DNA of 64,000 nt, taken from contig NC_134464.1 in assembly GCF_047948215.1 (NCBI RefSeq), positions 33,417,020-33,481,019 on the forward strand, read 5' to 3'. The translations under genes and the position numbers were made by a program. The DNA comes from Lycorma delicatula (lineage: Eukaryota > Arthropoda > Insecta > Hemiptera > Fulgoridae). Positions 34,134 to 45,731 of the stretch are shown in pieces. Below the pieces are notes generated by a model. It saw only the letters and a program-made list of their open reading frames with translations, ran no database searches and was not told where the DNA came from. Numbering within the stretch: position 1 is the stretch's first letter; each line of letters starts with the position of its first letter.

Positions 34134-34804
34134 CTATATTTTCTTCATTTCCATTATCCAGATCAGCTCTAATATTATTTGTAAGACGGAACCTCTTTCT
34201 GAGGTACACTCTTTTATTAGATGCTTGATTGTCAGTGTTTTATTACAAACACCGCACATTGGTCTCACTTCGCCGGTTAACATATATAAATTTGTTAATC
34301 GCGTGTGACCGATTCTAAGTCTGGTCACCGCTACTTGTTCACGGCGAGTCAACTTAAAGTCGCTTTTTCATTTATAAGGAGAAGTTTTTACTGAGTTTAA
34401 TTTTGTATTTAAACTCCTCCATTCAGCGTTCCTCTTATTTCTTACTATGTTTGTTAGCCGGTTTTTAACATCTGCCACTCTTACAGGAAATGCATCCAAA
34501 TCATCGCAGACTGTTGCCTTTCTGGCAGCTTCGTCTGCGATTTCATTACCTGTAATACCAGCATGCCCCGGAGTCCATACAAATACGCATCGCTCGTTGT
34601 TTTAGAACGTATAAAATGGACAGGATGTTTGCAATTAGGACATCCTTAATGTTCTTGTTCCGAATTTCGACAAGTGAACTTAATGAATCGGAACATATTA
34701 GCACTCTCTCTTCGCAATAGTGTTCAGTGTAGCGAAGAGCTTGCTGAATTGCAGTGAGTTCTGCCGTGTAGACACTGGCCACATCTGGCAGTTTCCAAAA
34801 GTGG

Positions 34805-34850
34805 GCTTCTTCATTTACATATATTGAGCTTCTTCATTTACATATATTGA
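34805..34850. repeat. 23-bp tandem duplication inside the RNase H region
   Basis: GCTTCTTCATTTACATATAT plus TGA occurs twice in perfect tandem (34805-34827, 34828-34850). It duplicates the codons for IYVNEEAQ on the minus strand and moves the reading frame by two, which matches the change of open frame from the RT segment to the next segment. Confidence 0.95.
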
Positions 34851-36386
34851 GCATCCAACACCATGTTCGGTTGTAGAACCGTCAGTATATATTCTAATAT
34901 GTTCTTCGTAACTACTGACGGTTGCCAAAAATTTCTGTTGGATGATCACTGCTGGTTTCTTTTTTATTTCTCCTTCAGAGAGATCCAAATTTGTATTTAC
35001 TGCTGGCAAGAGCCATGGCGGTATTTCTCTAGTAGAAATTGCCAATGTATCTGGAATGGCAATTTCATATTTACTTCTTAATTCGTGGTACCTAATTCCG
35101 GCTGGTCTGGAATAGGTAGCACGACGTTCGTATAATGCAGCCATAGGATGGTTGTTAAAAAGTTTATTATTTATATGGGCAGGATAAGCCCATATATTTG
35201 CTGCATATCTTAACAAGAGGATCTCTCTTCTATAATGTAGTGGCATTATTCCGGCTTCAGACATCAGACTAACCGCCGGACTTGTGCGGAAAGAGCCTGT
35301 TGCGTATCTTATTCCGCTATTATGAACTAAGTATAACTTTTTTAAATGCGACTTTCTAGCGGATGAATATACGATACATCCGTAGTCTACTTTAGACTGA
35401 ACCAATGCTTTATACAATCTCAATAATGTCTCTTGGTCTGAGCCCCAATTTAAGTTCGATAAACATTTTACAATGTTTAGAGCTCTTTTGCATCTATCAC
35501 TCAAGTCCTGTATATCTAATCCCCATATAAGGGATTTATCCAATACTAATCCTAAATATCTTACATTGTCTTTATATTGTATTGGATTATCATCAATTGT
35601 CAACGCAGGACTTTGATGAGGAATTCTCTTCCTACAAAAGTGTACACAGCACGTTTTTTCTGGTGAGAATTGGAATCCGTTGTTCTTTGCAACTTCATTT
35701 AGAACATTGATCGCTCGTTGCAATTTGTACCTCACCATAGCAGTCTTGTTGCTGGCATACACAATTGCCAGATCATCAACATAGAAGCTTTTGCTGATTT
35801 CTGCTGTAATGGCTAATATCAATTTATTAATGGCAATTGTAAACAAGGTACCACTCAACGGCGAACGTTGTGGTATGCCATTTTCCAAATTTCTTACAGA
35901 TGAATATTCGCTACTGACTCGTACTTGGAAAGTACGGTCATTCATATAGTTGCTGAGCAGTATAGGCAGATTGCCACGAATGCCCCATTCATCTATTTGG
36001 AGCATTATACCATGACGCCAGGTCATATCGAAAGCCTTCTGAAGATCAAAGAAGACTCCGACACAATGTTTCCTTTTAATGAAGCTGTTATATATAACGT
36101 CCTCTAAACTGATCATTTGATCAGTGGTAGAATGGTATTGCCGAAAACCTGCTTGATACGGTGATATCAGGTTTTCTTTTTCCAAAACCCAGACGAGTCG
36201 ATTATTAATCATTTTTTCCAGTATTTTTCCCATAGCACACGTCAAAGAAATAGGACGATAGCTATTGGGGTCTGTTAAATTTTTATTTTTCTTTGGTACT
36301 GGAACAATATGAGCTTTTTTCCACTGCTGCGGGTACGTTCCATTCCGCCATATTTTATTATAAAGTTCTAATAATCTACGCTTTGC

Positions 36387-36438
36387 AGTGGTATTCAGCT
36401 GAATACCACTATATGATCAGGCAGCTGCCTGATCATAT
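36387..36438. repeat. Two abutting perfect palindromes (24 + 28 bp) in ORF2
   Basis: 36387-36410 (half AGTGGTATTCAG) and 36411-36438 (half ATATGATCAGGCAG) are perfect palindromes, both centred on CAGCTG (36396-36401, 36422-36427). Removing the 26 bp between the two CAGCTG copies restores an uninterrupted ORF2 frame. Confidence 0.97.
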
Positions 36439-37790
36439 TATAGTGGATTTCATCCGGACCAGCAGCTGTGTTACCTGATTTTTCCAACGCTTTCGCAAAT
36501 TCTTCCATTTTAAAAGGTACATTATATGAGTAATTATACTCAGTTCTGAAGTTTAGTAGTTCTGAAGTTTCTTCAAGTTGTTCTTTTTTAGCACAAAAAT
36601 TTCCTTCGTAGTTGGCCGTTCTGCTGGCCTTTTCGAAGTGATTGGATAACAGCTTTGCAATTTCATATGGAGTATCTTTTATTTCATCTTCATCTTGAAG
36701 GCTAGTTATGGGAGCAAAATCATTACGCCCACAAATCGTCTTCACTTTCCTCCAAACATCTGATGCAGTAGTAGTTTTGTCAATGGATGACACGTATTGC
36801 TGCCAGGATCGTTTTTTCGAGTCTATCATAAGACGTTTTGCATACGCCCTGTATTTCTTAAAGGCAACAAGATTTTTCTATACTAGGACGCTTCTTAAAG
36901 GCGTTATACCCCTTTTATTTCTTTTTATAGATTCACTTATTTCATCGTTCCACCATGTAACGGGTTTCTTCGTAAGTTTCCCAGATGTTTTGGGAATATA
37001 TCTCGATGCCGACTCAATTATTGCATTTGTTATGGCGTCGACATCGTCTCCGATAACTCCAGTTGTTTCTGGGAGTATCGTTCTAGCTGTGAAGCTCGTC
37101 CAGTCTGCCTTTTCAAATAACCATCTTTTAGGGATGGGATATATTGTTCTTGTAACATTAGTTACAATTTACACCGGGAAATGATCGCTTCCATGCAGAT
37201 CGTCTATGACATGGAAGCTGTACCTCGGTGCTATCGATCCGCTTATAAGTGCAAGATCTATACAGGACGTCGATCCATCTCTGGCATTGAAAAAGGTTCC
37301 TGATCCGTCGTTTAAAATAATAAGTTCTGAATTCATCAGGAACCCTTCCAGTTCTCTTCCACGGGGATCTACACGATCCGATCCCCAAAGAGAATTATGA
37401 GCGTTAAAGTCACCCACCAGTAAAACAGGTGGGGGAAGCTCGGAAATTAGTCTTGCTATGTCATCCTTATTTCAATCAAAATTCGGCAAGTATATGCTGC
37501 AAAAAGTGATCTGAAGCGGACGCTTCATTCTAACGGCGACCGCTTGTAGGTTTGTGTTTAGAACAACCGCTTCGGTGGTAGCTCTTTTCGATGTTAATAT
37601 AGCTACTCCACCTCTAGCTCTTACATTTGGTGGTTGATCTCGCCGAAATATATCGAATCCTTTTAATTTGAAATTTTCATTTCGGCAGAAATGTGTTTCG
37701 TGCAGACATATACAAATCGGGTCTACGTCATGTACCAAGCGTTGGAGCTCATGGATGTTTGAAAAACTCCATTGATGTTCAATCGACTCG

Positions 37791-39353
37791 CTAATTTTTA
37801 ATTAAATTATTGTCTGGGTTTGCCTTTCGGCCATCCTTGTTTTTTTTCTTCTCCATCCTACGAACATCATCGTGTTCGCGGAGAAGGTCGTCATCTGTAA
37901 GGCTTCCGGTCTCCGTATCGGAGACCACCGAAGCCGCCGACGACGGGCATTGATCGGCACCGGTTACAGGCGTCGATTGAGGGGCGGCAACTTGGCCGAC
38001 CCCAGACACGGGGGTCGCACCTGTCACCGCCTGAGGAGGGGGGGACATTCGTCCCCCCTGTGATATTTTTTGTGGCCTCTAAGGCTTAGAGGCCACTTCA
38101 GTTACAGGAGGCTTGGGAGCCTCCATAACAGTCTCTGTAGGTATCACTTTTTCCTTGTCATCAAGAATCTCACTGTGTCGGACTTGGCATTCTGCTTTGG
38201 CGTCCGTTTTCTTCAGATTAGGAGCAGCTGTCGGTGTTTTATCTTCGGGAGGAGGCTGTACTAATATCTTTGGCTTTATAGGATCTTTACTATTGAAAGG
38301 TTTCATTTTATTGTCAATAATTCTTTCGATCATATTAGCCAAGGTCGGAGCAAGTTTACTGATGAGTTGACCTTCATCGACAGCAACTGGAGCAGGGACA
38401 GGAGCGGCAGCCGCAGCCTGAGCGTAGGTTGTTGTTGCTCTAGGCTTACGGGCGTTAACTATCTTCTTTGCATCGAAGTAGCTGACCTTTTGCAGGGTTT
38501 TTACTTCCTGCACAGCCACTTCGTCTTTGTAGACAGGACAATTCCTTGATCTACAAGAATGCGCTCCTTTGCAGTTGATACATGTAGGAGGCTCTTTACA
38601 CGGATCTCCCTCATGCACCTCTTCACCGCACACGCATATTTGCGGTCTTTCGCATCTAAGAGCGGTGTGGCCAAAGCGTTGGCACTTAAAGCACCTCATT
38701 GGCTGTGGGACAAATGCCCGCACATCCAAACGGTGAATCCCTGCTCTTATCTTTTCCGGCAAATTAGGCCGGTTGAAAGTGAGGATATGAGAAGCTGAGG
38801 GTAAGACCTCACCGTTCCTTCTCATGTTCAATTGACGGCACTCTATTACTCCTTGTGCTGCCAGTTCCTCTACAATCTCTTGCTCCGAACAATTTAAAAG
38901 ATCCCGACAGACCAGAACACCCCTTGAGTTGTTGAGCGTGCCGTGGGGATCAACACGTACAGCTAGTTCTCCAATTTTCTTCAGTCCTAGAATCTTCTGA
39001 GACTGTATATCATTAACAGTCTCTACATGAAGTCCCGTGAAAGTTTTTCTTATTTCTTTAACAGGGCCTCCAGCACATTTGTTTATTTCTCGAGCGATGA
39101 GGAAAGGACTCACCTTCGAGAAATTACCTTCTTCCTTAGTGATAACCAAATACTTAGGTTTTGGAATGCTGCTCTTGAAAAAAGCTTTCTGCAAGCTTTT
39201 TCTAGCCTCAATCTCAATCCTTCTGGTTTCTGCACTCTTTCGGCGTTTCGCCTCAGGCGAAACGGCCGGTTCTAAACGAGGGTGTTTACGTGAACCCTCT
39301 GCCACGTTAGTTTGTTCAGGAATATTCATGAACATTGTTCCCTTCTGTAGCAA
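37791..39353 (-). pseudogene. I-clade LINE ORF1, gag-like nucleic-acid-binding protein
   Basis: It spans 521 codons from ATG at 39353 to the TAG at 37791, with one internal in-frame TAG at 38079-38081 (codon 425). ORF1 proteins of this kind coat the LINE RNA and act as chaperones. The N-terminal 60 residues are basic. There is an esterase-free, RRM-like middle (about residues 70-190, with LAVRVDPHGTLNNSRGV), then LDVRAFVPQPMRCFKCQRFG. Zinc knuckles follow at about residues 218-275: CFKCQRFGHTALRC (CX2CX4HX4C), CVCGEEVHEGDPC (a CX1C variant) and CINCKGAHSCRSRNC. Next come VSYFDAKKIVNARKP (the V-Y-x-AKK motif found in I and Jockey gags), an Ala/Pro-rich linker and a Pro/Ser/Thr-rich, acidic C-terminus. 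Confidence 0.88.
38072..38096. repeat. 25-bp palindrome carrying the ORF1 stop codon
   Basis: GTGGCCTCTAAG (38072-38083) and CTTAGAGGCCAC (38085-38096) are exact complements around one G. The premature TAG of ORF1 (38079-38081) lies inside. A second small hairpin (GGGGGGAC / GTCCCCCC, about 38039-38058) is adjacent. Confidence 0.95.
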
Positions 39354-39871
39354 GGCTAGCCGCCGGTGTACATCCCCACTCCAGGGCTACTTACCTTGGA
39401 GGTCCGATCCGGTACTCCGGTGGAACCGGCATATGTCCTGGCAGAGAGCGGATGCGCAGTCTCTGCACTGACTCCAGGCTCCTACTCACCGAAGCTTTCA
39501 GAGCTCCCATGCACCGACATACATGGGCACCATTGCTACATGCTTGCCATCGCAGGGGGCATGTGGACAACGGAAGGGTCTCCGTTACACCTGCAATAAC
39601 ATTGACCCTGGCCGCCACATCGCCAGCTCTAAGTTTGGTATATGTCCACTTCCTAATCAATAAATTGTTCATATCCTGCAGGTAGCCGAAAAACCCAATC
39701 CATGTGAGGACCTGAAGGTGGAAACAGGTCAAAAGAAAAGCATATCCGAGGAAGTTACTCGGAGCCCCGTTAGCCAGCTATATGTATTGTACATAAGTAC
39801 GGTTGTTACCGCCCTGGACGTGGAACGTAGATGTTGTGTTCCGGACGTAGGGATTACCTACCTCAGGGCAT
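39354..39871 (-). promoter_or_regulatory. I-clade LINE 5' UTR
   Basis: About 520 bp of GC-rich sequence lies between the 5' end (ATGCCCTGAGGTAGGTAATC at 39871, next to the TSD) and the ORF1 ATG. Elements of this clade carry an internal RNA polymerase II promoter here. I did not identify specific promoter motifs. The ORFs on both strands in this stretch have no recognisable product. Confidence 0.6.
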
Positions 39872-39881
39872 AGTATATATT
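39872..39881. repeat. Target-site duplication, right
   Basis: AGTATATATT, the same as 33736-33745. Confidence 0.85.
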
Positions 39882-40794
39882 GTTTAAGTGTTAGGATATT
39901 TTTGTTTTATTTTTAAAAATAAATTTCTTTTTGCAAATAAAATTATTTAAGGTTAGGTATTTATAAAAGTGGAATTTAAAATAAACAAATATATATATAT
40001 ACATATATATTTATTTATTTATTCTTTTAGCTGTTCATTAAAAGTAATATAAAAGTTAATAAAATATAAATATTTGAAAATATGAAAATATATTTATAAA
40101 ATGATTTTACGATGATGTTAATATTGTTGTACTTAACGAAGGCTATTAAGGTGCATTTGGTAAATCGGATGAAACAAAGTAAGAAGGGGGAAATAAATTC
40201 ATAAGAGCATAGACTTTTAAGGGGGGGATTTTTCAATAAGCGCTATGTTTTAGGGATTACAACAGTTTACTCGTACAACTGTAAACTCCATCAATTTTTA
40301 AACAGCTTTCAGGTTTACTGCTTAATATAAAATTTATAATTCTGTTTAAAAATGGATTTATTTTTCAGACCATTTAATAGTTACCTGGTTTTATAAATAC
40401 ACATATATTAAACTTGTACATGGCTTACATTAACAGTTCATTAATGATAAAATAATTCTAATAATAATTATAAAATCCAAATATTTATTCTTTACAAAGA
40501 ATTATTCTCTACATTAGTACTACCAGATTATTTATAAAAACAAGAGGAATTTATTATTTTAATGTATTACTCTTTTTAAACGGCATGGTGAATTTTAAAT
40601 AAATAATTTTCCATTTTTATTTTTAAGTAAACCGCTTTCTTCTAATTCCCTTTAAAAAAAAAAAAGCTATATTAATTTTCCAGGTAATTTGCTTACTTGA
40701 GTAAGAAATATCTAATAGAACGGTTACTGCTAGCCAGTAAAAAATATAAAATGGTAACATTTCCATGACATTTTAAGGTTACAGTATTTCTAAT
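39882..40794. other. AT-rich sequence, nothing recognised
   Basis: Short AT microsatellite near 39990-40012. No gene signal. Confidence 0.5.
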
Positions 40795-41095
40795 TAATGA
40801 AATTAATTAATTAATGAAATATTTTGATCATAGAAGTGGAAGGCACATCAGTTTGAATAGACTTCACCTCCTTTTTTTAACTTTTTTTTTTTAAATTTAC
40901 ATGTATTGATTTATTAACAGTTATTAACCTCTGATTATAAAAACGTTTTACGATAAATAATAATTCAATAATAATACATCAAAAAAAATATGGAAAAATA
41001 TCAGTGAAATAATATTTTATAAATTTTTCATTTTAAAAATATTTGTATTTATAATTTAATAGGCGTATAAGGGAGTCATGTGTTGCCCAAATCAG
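40795..41095 (-). mobile_element. CTGAT repeat, truncated copy
   Basis: It carries the CACATCAGTTTGAATAGACT block (degenerate CACATCGGTTCAAATC), the TATTGATTTATTAA segment, TTTAATAGGCGTATAAGGGA and the end CATGTGTTGCCCAAATCAG (41078-41095). The other half is absent. Confidence 0.75.
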
Positions 41096-41944
41096 ATTAT
41101 TTTAATTTCATCTTTATTTAAAATATGGATAGAAGATAATAAGAATTAGAGTGGGGAAATTATTACCGCTAGACACCCTTCCTACAAAAAACAAAAAAAT
41201 GCTATCGTATGAAAAAAAATTTCAAATAACGAAAAGACTAAAAACATGTTTAGTTAAAAAAACAGCAAAACAAATGCACAACAGCGAATTAATGAGATTG
41301 ATATCTTTGTGATCTTGGTAGTTAAATAATGTAGGATTGTTTATTATATCATTAATTTTTCTAAAAAATTATCTTGAATTTTCACGCTAAAATACTTTGA
41401 ATATCAGACTGATATATGTTTATTTATAATTAGCTTAAATATATTAATACTTAGCAATGTTGAGGTAAGGAAATGAACTTGCTTGCTCTTTATTTTTTGT
41501 GAGGAAAATTTAATTTTTTGCTTCATTTTATATAAAACATTTATAATGTAATTACTGAAAAATTTCCTCTACAAAATAGAATACAGAATCATTGAAATCG
41601 GTAAATTTCATTAAATTTTGTTTCAATTTTTATTGATTAATTATTTTCAATATTAAAAAAGTTGAAAATTCAACTTAGTTATTTTTAGACTCATGTTTGA
41701 TATAAAAAGTAATCCTAGTATAAATCCTAGTATCGTAGTAATCCTAATATAAATTAATTTCTCTTGAGGTTATATAATGAAAGAATATCTATAATTATAA
41801 ATTTACCTTATTTAAAAAAAAATTAAAAATACTAACAAATGATTAAAATTTAATAATAATTTTAAAAAGTAGCCTTTGCGAAAGACATTGCTCTTTTAGT
41901 TGAATCGAACACACAATAGCACAAATAAAAGAGTTAACAGGAAT
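41096..41944. other. AT-rich sequence, nothing recognised
   Basis: Contains a small tandem of AATCCTAGTATAAATCC-type units near 41711-41755. No coding signal. Confidence 0.5.
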
Positions 41945-42560
41945 AAATAAAAAATCAGGCCTACAGATATCCATTACCAAGAACGAAATCATGATGAAAT
42001 TAATCATTCACACAAAAGACAATTACGGAGTAAATACGGAAAGTAATTGTCACCCACCACTTTAAGAATTTAGGAGAGATTATTAGCAGAGCAGAAATAA
42101 ATAAATATTAATTGAAAAAAGAATATTAAAACTGATAAAGCTTAGATTTATCATCAATTTATCTATAATAAGAAGAATTCTCCTAGATTGAGAAATTAAG
42201 ACATTATAACTGTAGTAACTGAAATATTACACCTTACCAACGTCGAAAAATTGCTCAAAATAAAAAGAAACTTACTAAGGAAAATCCATGGTCCATGAGA
42301 AATAGAGGAAGGATATAAACTGAAACCTAATAAGAACTAACATAATCAAGAAGATCTCGAAACAATGCAGATTAAATAAAAAAATAATAGACTAATTATG
42401 AAACGTGTAAAACAAATCAAATTACCTGAAATAGTTTAAAAAAGACTTTCAAAGAACAAGCTTAAAAGAAGAGGAATGTTACGTTATAGATAACTTATGA
42501 AGAATAATTTACAATATGTAAGTTCTTGTGGAAAAAAAAAGAAAGTCAGGAAGAAACTGG
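41945..42560 (+). pseudogene. LINE ORF2 C-terminal half, decayed
   Basis: The plus strand reads KSGLQISITKNEIMMKLIIH (LINE motif D region, KTGL-IS-NKTE), then EFRRDY, an EKRILKLIKLRFI stretch, YNC-x3-YYTLPTSKNCSK (decayed YNTVI-PEALYASE), LLRKIHGP (usual LRKILGP) and EEGYKLKPN. A KRRGMLRYR-like segment and VRKKLDDDQKRKHAE follow. Stops and frameshifts are frequent. The same family as the minus-strand debris at 7480-8130. No 3' tail or TSD recognised. Confidence 0.5.
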
Positions 42561-43162
42561 ATGATGATCAAAAACGAAAACATGCCGAAAAAATAAGAAA
42601 AAATATGGGAGTAGAGAAAAATTGCTAGAAAAAATTTGCGTTTTCTTAAGTTGACCTATTCGCAAATAAAAAAAAAAATAATTTAATTTTTTTTATTATA
42701 CGCATTTTTAAATAACAGTAATCATTTTTTATTAAAATGGTAGTTTCTTGGGTTGACTAAATCACCAATAAGTATGAATAATTATATGAAATTCTAAAGC
42801 GTAAAACGATAAATGAATTATAAGTGTGTGATGATTTCGTATATAAATATGTATATATAATTGCCTACGTATTAATCAAGTTATTGTTTATTTAATCTCT
42901 TTTTGTTTGATTAGCATACTAGGAAGCTGTGAAACCGGTGATATCATGGAAAAATTATATGGTATGAAGTTGCCATCCTGTAGAATCCTATTCCAGAGAG
43001 GTTTCTATTACGTAGCTGTACAAATATTCTACTGACAGAAGTGCCTAACGAGGAAAGATTAGACTTATAATTCTTCATAAAATATGTATGTGACAAAATT
43101 GATTACATTTTTAAATTTTGTAAAAAAAAACCTGATATATTTAAAGTATTAATTTACTTTTA
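42561..43162. other. AT-rich sequence, nothing recognised
   Basis: No supported feature. Confidence 0.5.
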
Positions 43163-43823
43163 CTTCCTTGTACGAAGTAAAGTATTGTGATCGCGAGAAA
43201 TTTCGGTCTTTAGATTTCAACGGAAATATCCATTTTGACCATCCCTGAATCCATTTTGATTAGTTTTTTGCGTGACGTCTGTACGTACGTGTATCTCGGA
43301 TAACACAAAAACGATTAGCAGTAATATGTTGAAATTTTGGATTTAGGTTTGTTGTAACATCTAGTTGTGACCCCCACTTTTGATTGCAATCGACTGGATC
43401 AAAAGTGTCCAAAAAAGCCAAAAATGCAAAACATTTGAATTTTGGACTTTTTCTAAACTGCAGTAGTAAGCGTTCATTGAGAGCTTTTCAACGACATATT
43501 ATAAGTGGTACTTATTTTCATTGGTTCCAGAGTTATATCCAAATAAAACTTTAACTAATGAAATTTTTGGATCTTACAAGGAGAAGGGCACATCGGTTCA
43601 AATCTGTCTTCTTCTCCATTGTTTTTTTTATATTGATTTATTAATAATTATTTATCTCCGATTGTAAAAAAACTTTTATAATAAATAATACTTCAATAAT
43701 AAAAAAATTAAAAAAATATCCGACGTTATTAATGAAATAAAATTTTATGTGCTTTTAATTTAAAAAAAAAGTGTATGTGTAATTTAATAGGAATAAAAGG
43801 AAGTCATGTGGTGTCCAAAATAA
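43163..43823 (-). mobile_element. CTGAT repeat, 0.66-kb copy
   Basis: This is a complete-looking copy in reverse orientation. It starts CTTCCTTGTACGAAGTAAAG, then runs through AGATTTCAACGGAAATATCC, GTACGTACGTGTATCTCGG and CTTTTGATTGCAATCGACTG. A B-box-like CGGTTCAAATC lies at 43593-43603. It ends GGAATAAAAGGAAGTCATGT then GGTGTCCAAAA (the degenerate CTGATTTGGACACC end). The order is identical to the 26650 copy read backwards. Confidence 0.8.
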
Positions 43824-45488
43824 TTTTTTTTTTAATTTAAGAACTGATAATTCATTTTTGAGAAAAAATATATAGGAGAATATATTGTAAAACAAATTTA
43901 GTCCAAAATATGTATTTTATAGATTTGTATAATATAAAGCATGCTTGTTTAAATAAAAGATAAATATAAATTAGAAAAAATAAATATTAATCTTTGTATA
44001 GTTAAATTTTTGTAGTCAAAATATTCGTTTATGCAAATACAACGGATGTCAAATTATAAAATAAGTTTAAGGTTTCATATCAGTGTACGGAGTTTATAAA
44101 CAGAAAGTGAAGAAGAAGGGAGAGAGGTGAGATAGAATGAAATAAATTTATTTCAACTTTCCATTGCCGGTTTATATATATGTCGTATACGATCTACACC
44201 CTACTTGGATTTGCGGTTGAAAGATGGTCTGATGAAATTGCGAAACAAACAGCGTTATAGCGCTTATAGACACAATTGAAAAAATATCTCACGTACAATT
44301 ATATAAATACAGGCATACAATTTATCATTTCTTCGCGTGTTTTCTTTTATATAACATCAGATTTTCGAACCATCAGATTCTCTTTTGGTTTTATCAAAAC
44401 GTTTTTACGTAGTGTAGAGTTCGGAAACAAGAAGCAAGTCAAGACTTTGGCACATATACTAAAACATCAAGGTGGACACAACGCTTTTCTTTTAGAATAA
44501 GAAAACTTACAGAAAATAAGACAAGTGTCCTAACTATATAGAGATTATGTTGAAAAGTAATATTAGTTTCATTATCATTGAATAAATAATCATTTTTCTA
44601 GTCACTTGTCTCTTTAATTATTAAAAGGCTTTATTATAATGTGAATAAACTAGCGCTAACATACAAAACTTTAGTAAAAAAGTATTTAATTTGGGCTTAT
44701 TAATAGTAGAAATATAATAATAATAGAAAATTAGTGAACAAAAAAAATAGTGTAAAAATTAACTTGAAGCAGTAATATAATAAAGTATTTAAAAATATTA
44801 TTTAAAAGCTTAATTTCCATAAAAAAAATAATAATGCTTTCGAAATTCATAATATGAAGTCCAAAATAAAAAATTCTATAAGTAAATGTTACGAACAGCA
44901 CGCAGAATTTTTTACCACATCGTGTACTACAAACAGACTGTATATTAATGTGTAAAGGAAGAAATGCTATTCGTTTATTATGTAAGATAGATCTTTTTTC
45001 GGCAAATTTGATTGATTTTTTTTTAAATTACGATACTGCATTGCTATCTAACAAGATAAGATTAAAAAAAGTGGGTTGTACTATAAAATATATATTTTAG
45101 ATTCTTCTTCAAAAAATTCAGAGTTTATAAAAATGTAACACATATCTTCGTTTGGCATACCCTTCAGTTATAGGTCCATGATTGATTAGTTGGTGTATTC
45201 TACTCGTATTTTATATCTTAACAATAATATATTTTATTTATCTTATATACTGCATTTTGTACCGTTGTCAGCATAATAATTTCTATACAGAGTATTACAT
45301 ATAAAATACTCGCATTCTTTATGAAAATATAATGGTTAATATTAGACAATATTAATAATAATAATTTAAAATTTGTTTTTCTTGTGTACTGGGTTATAAA
45401 GTACTTCAGACGTCAAAAGACGCCTGAAGATATATTTTATAAAACTGTATTCTAATAAATTAATTGATGAAATAAAAAAAAATTTTAG
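43824..45488. other. AT-rich sequence, nothing recognised
   Basis: Contains one imperfect hairpin near 45410-45431 (CTTCAGACGTC / GACGCCTGAAG). The short ORF at 44276-44500 has no recognisable domain. Confidence 0.45.
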
Positions 45489-45731
45489 GTATAGTTAAAA
45501 GAAGAGACAGACTTATAGGGCATATACTAAGGCATCCTGGAATAGTCGCTTTAATATTGGAAGGACAGATAGAAGGGAAAAATTTTGTAGGCAGGCCACG
45601 TTTGGAATATGTGAAACAAATTGTTAGCGATGTAGGATGTAGAGGGTATACTGAAATGAAACGACTGGCACTAGATAGGGAATCTTGGTGAGCTGCATCA
45701 AATCAGTCAAATGACTGAAGACAAAAAAAAA
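45489..45731 (+). pseudogene. RTE-like LINE 3' end
   Basis: It encodes IVKRRDRLIGHILRHPGIVA, LILEGQIEGKNFVGRPRLEY, VKQIVSDVGCRGYTEMKRLA and LDRESW, then a stop where the 52164 copy has Arg, and ASNQSND. It ends ATGACTGAAGACAAAAAAAA (45713-45731). Strongly 5'-truncated. Confidence 0.85.

Larger units (their letters stand above)
34134..37795 (-). pseudogene. I-clade LINE ORF2: endonuclease, RT, RNase H
   Basis: From the N-terminus: an EEP endonuclease with ICLHETHF (catalytic Glu), LLVGDFNAHNSLWGSD and HGSDHFPV; a reverse transcriptase with VPVPKKNK, PNSYRPISLT, VGVFFDLQKAFD (motif A), NGIPQRSPLSGTLF (B), FYVDDLAIVYAS (C) and RYLGLVLD. Then come RNase H with IYTDGST, AELTAIQ, CSDSLSS and NEIADEAA (all four acidic residues present), and LRIGHTRLTNLYML plus C-x2-C / H-x4-C. 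The frame opens at about 37795 and overlaps the ORF1 end. Lesions: stops at 37472-37474 (TGA), 37169-37171 (TAA), 36878-36880 (TAG) and 34368-34370 (TGA); a 26-bp palindromic insertion at 36402-36427; a 23-bp tandem duplication at 34805-34850; and a 1-bp-class frameshift near 34600. The longest intact part is 34815-36245 (RT). Confidence 0.9.
33746..39871 (-). mobile_element. Near-full-length I-clade LINE, 6.1 kb
   Basis: A complete structure is present on the minus strand. It has a 5' UTR (from 39871), ORF1 with zinc knuckles, ORF2 with endonuclease, reverse transcriptase, RNase H and a C-terminal Cys/His block, a 3' UTR, and a TTAAAAAAA end at 33746-33756. A 10-bp TSD flanks both ends. RNase H after the RT and the LRIGHTRLTNLY / C-x2-C / TIKHL-x-EC ending place it in the I group (I/Nimb-like) rather than Jockey or R1. 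Its base composition, near 45 percent GC, contrasts with the AT-rich host DNA. The element would move by target-primed reverse transcription. This copy is dead through at least eight lesions but young enough that every domain is continuous apart from them. Confidence 0.9.

Noticed and set aside
36708..37184. 158-codon plus-strand ORF
   Set aside because: Shadow of ORF2 of the minus-strand I-clade LINE.
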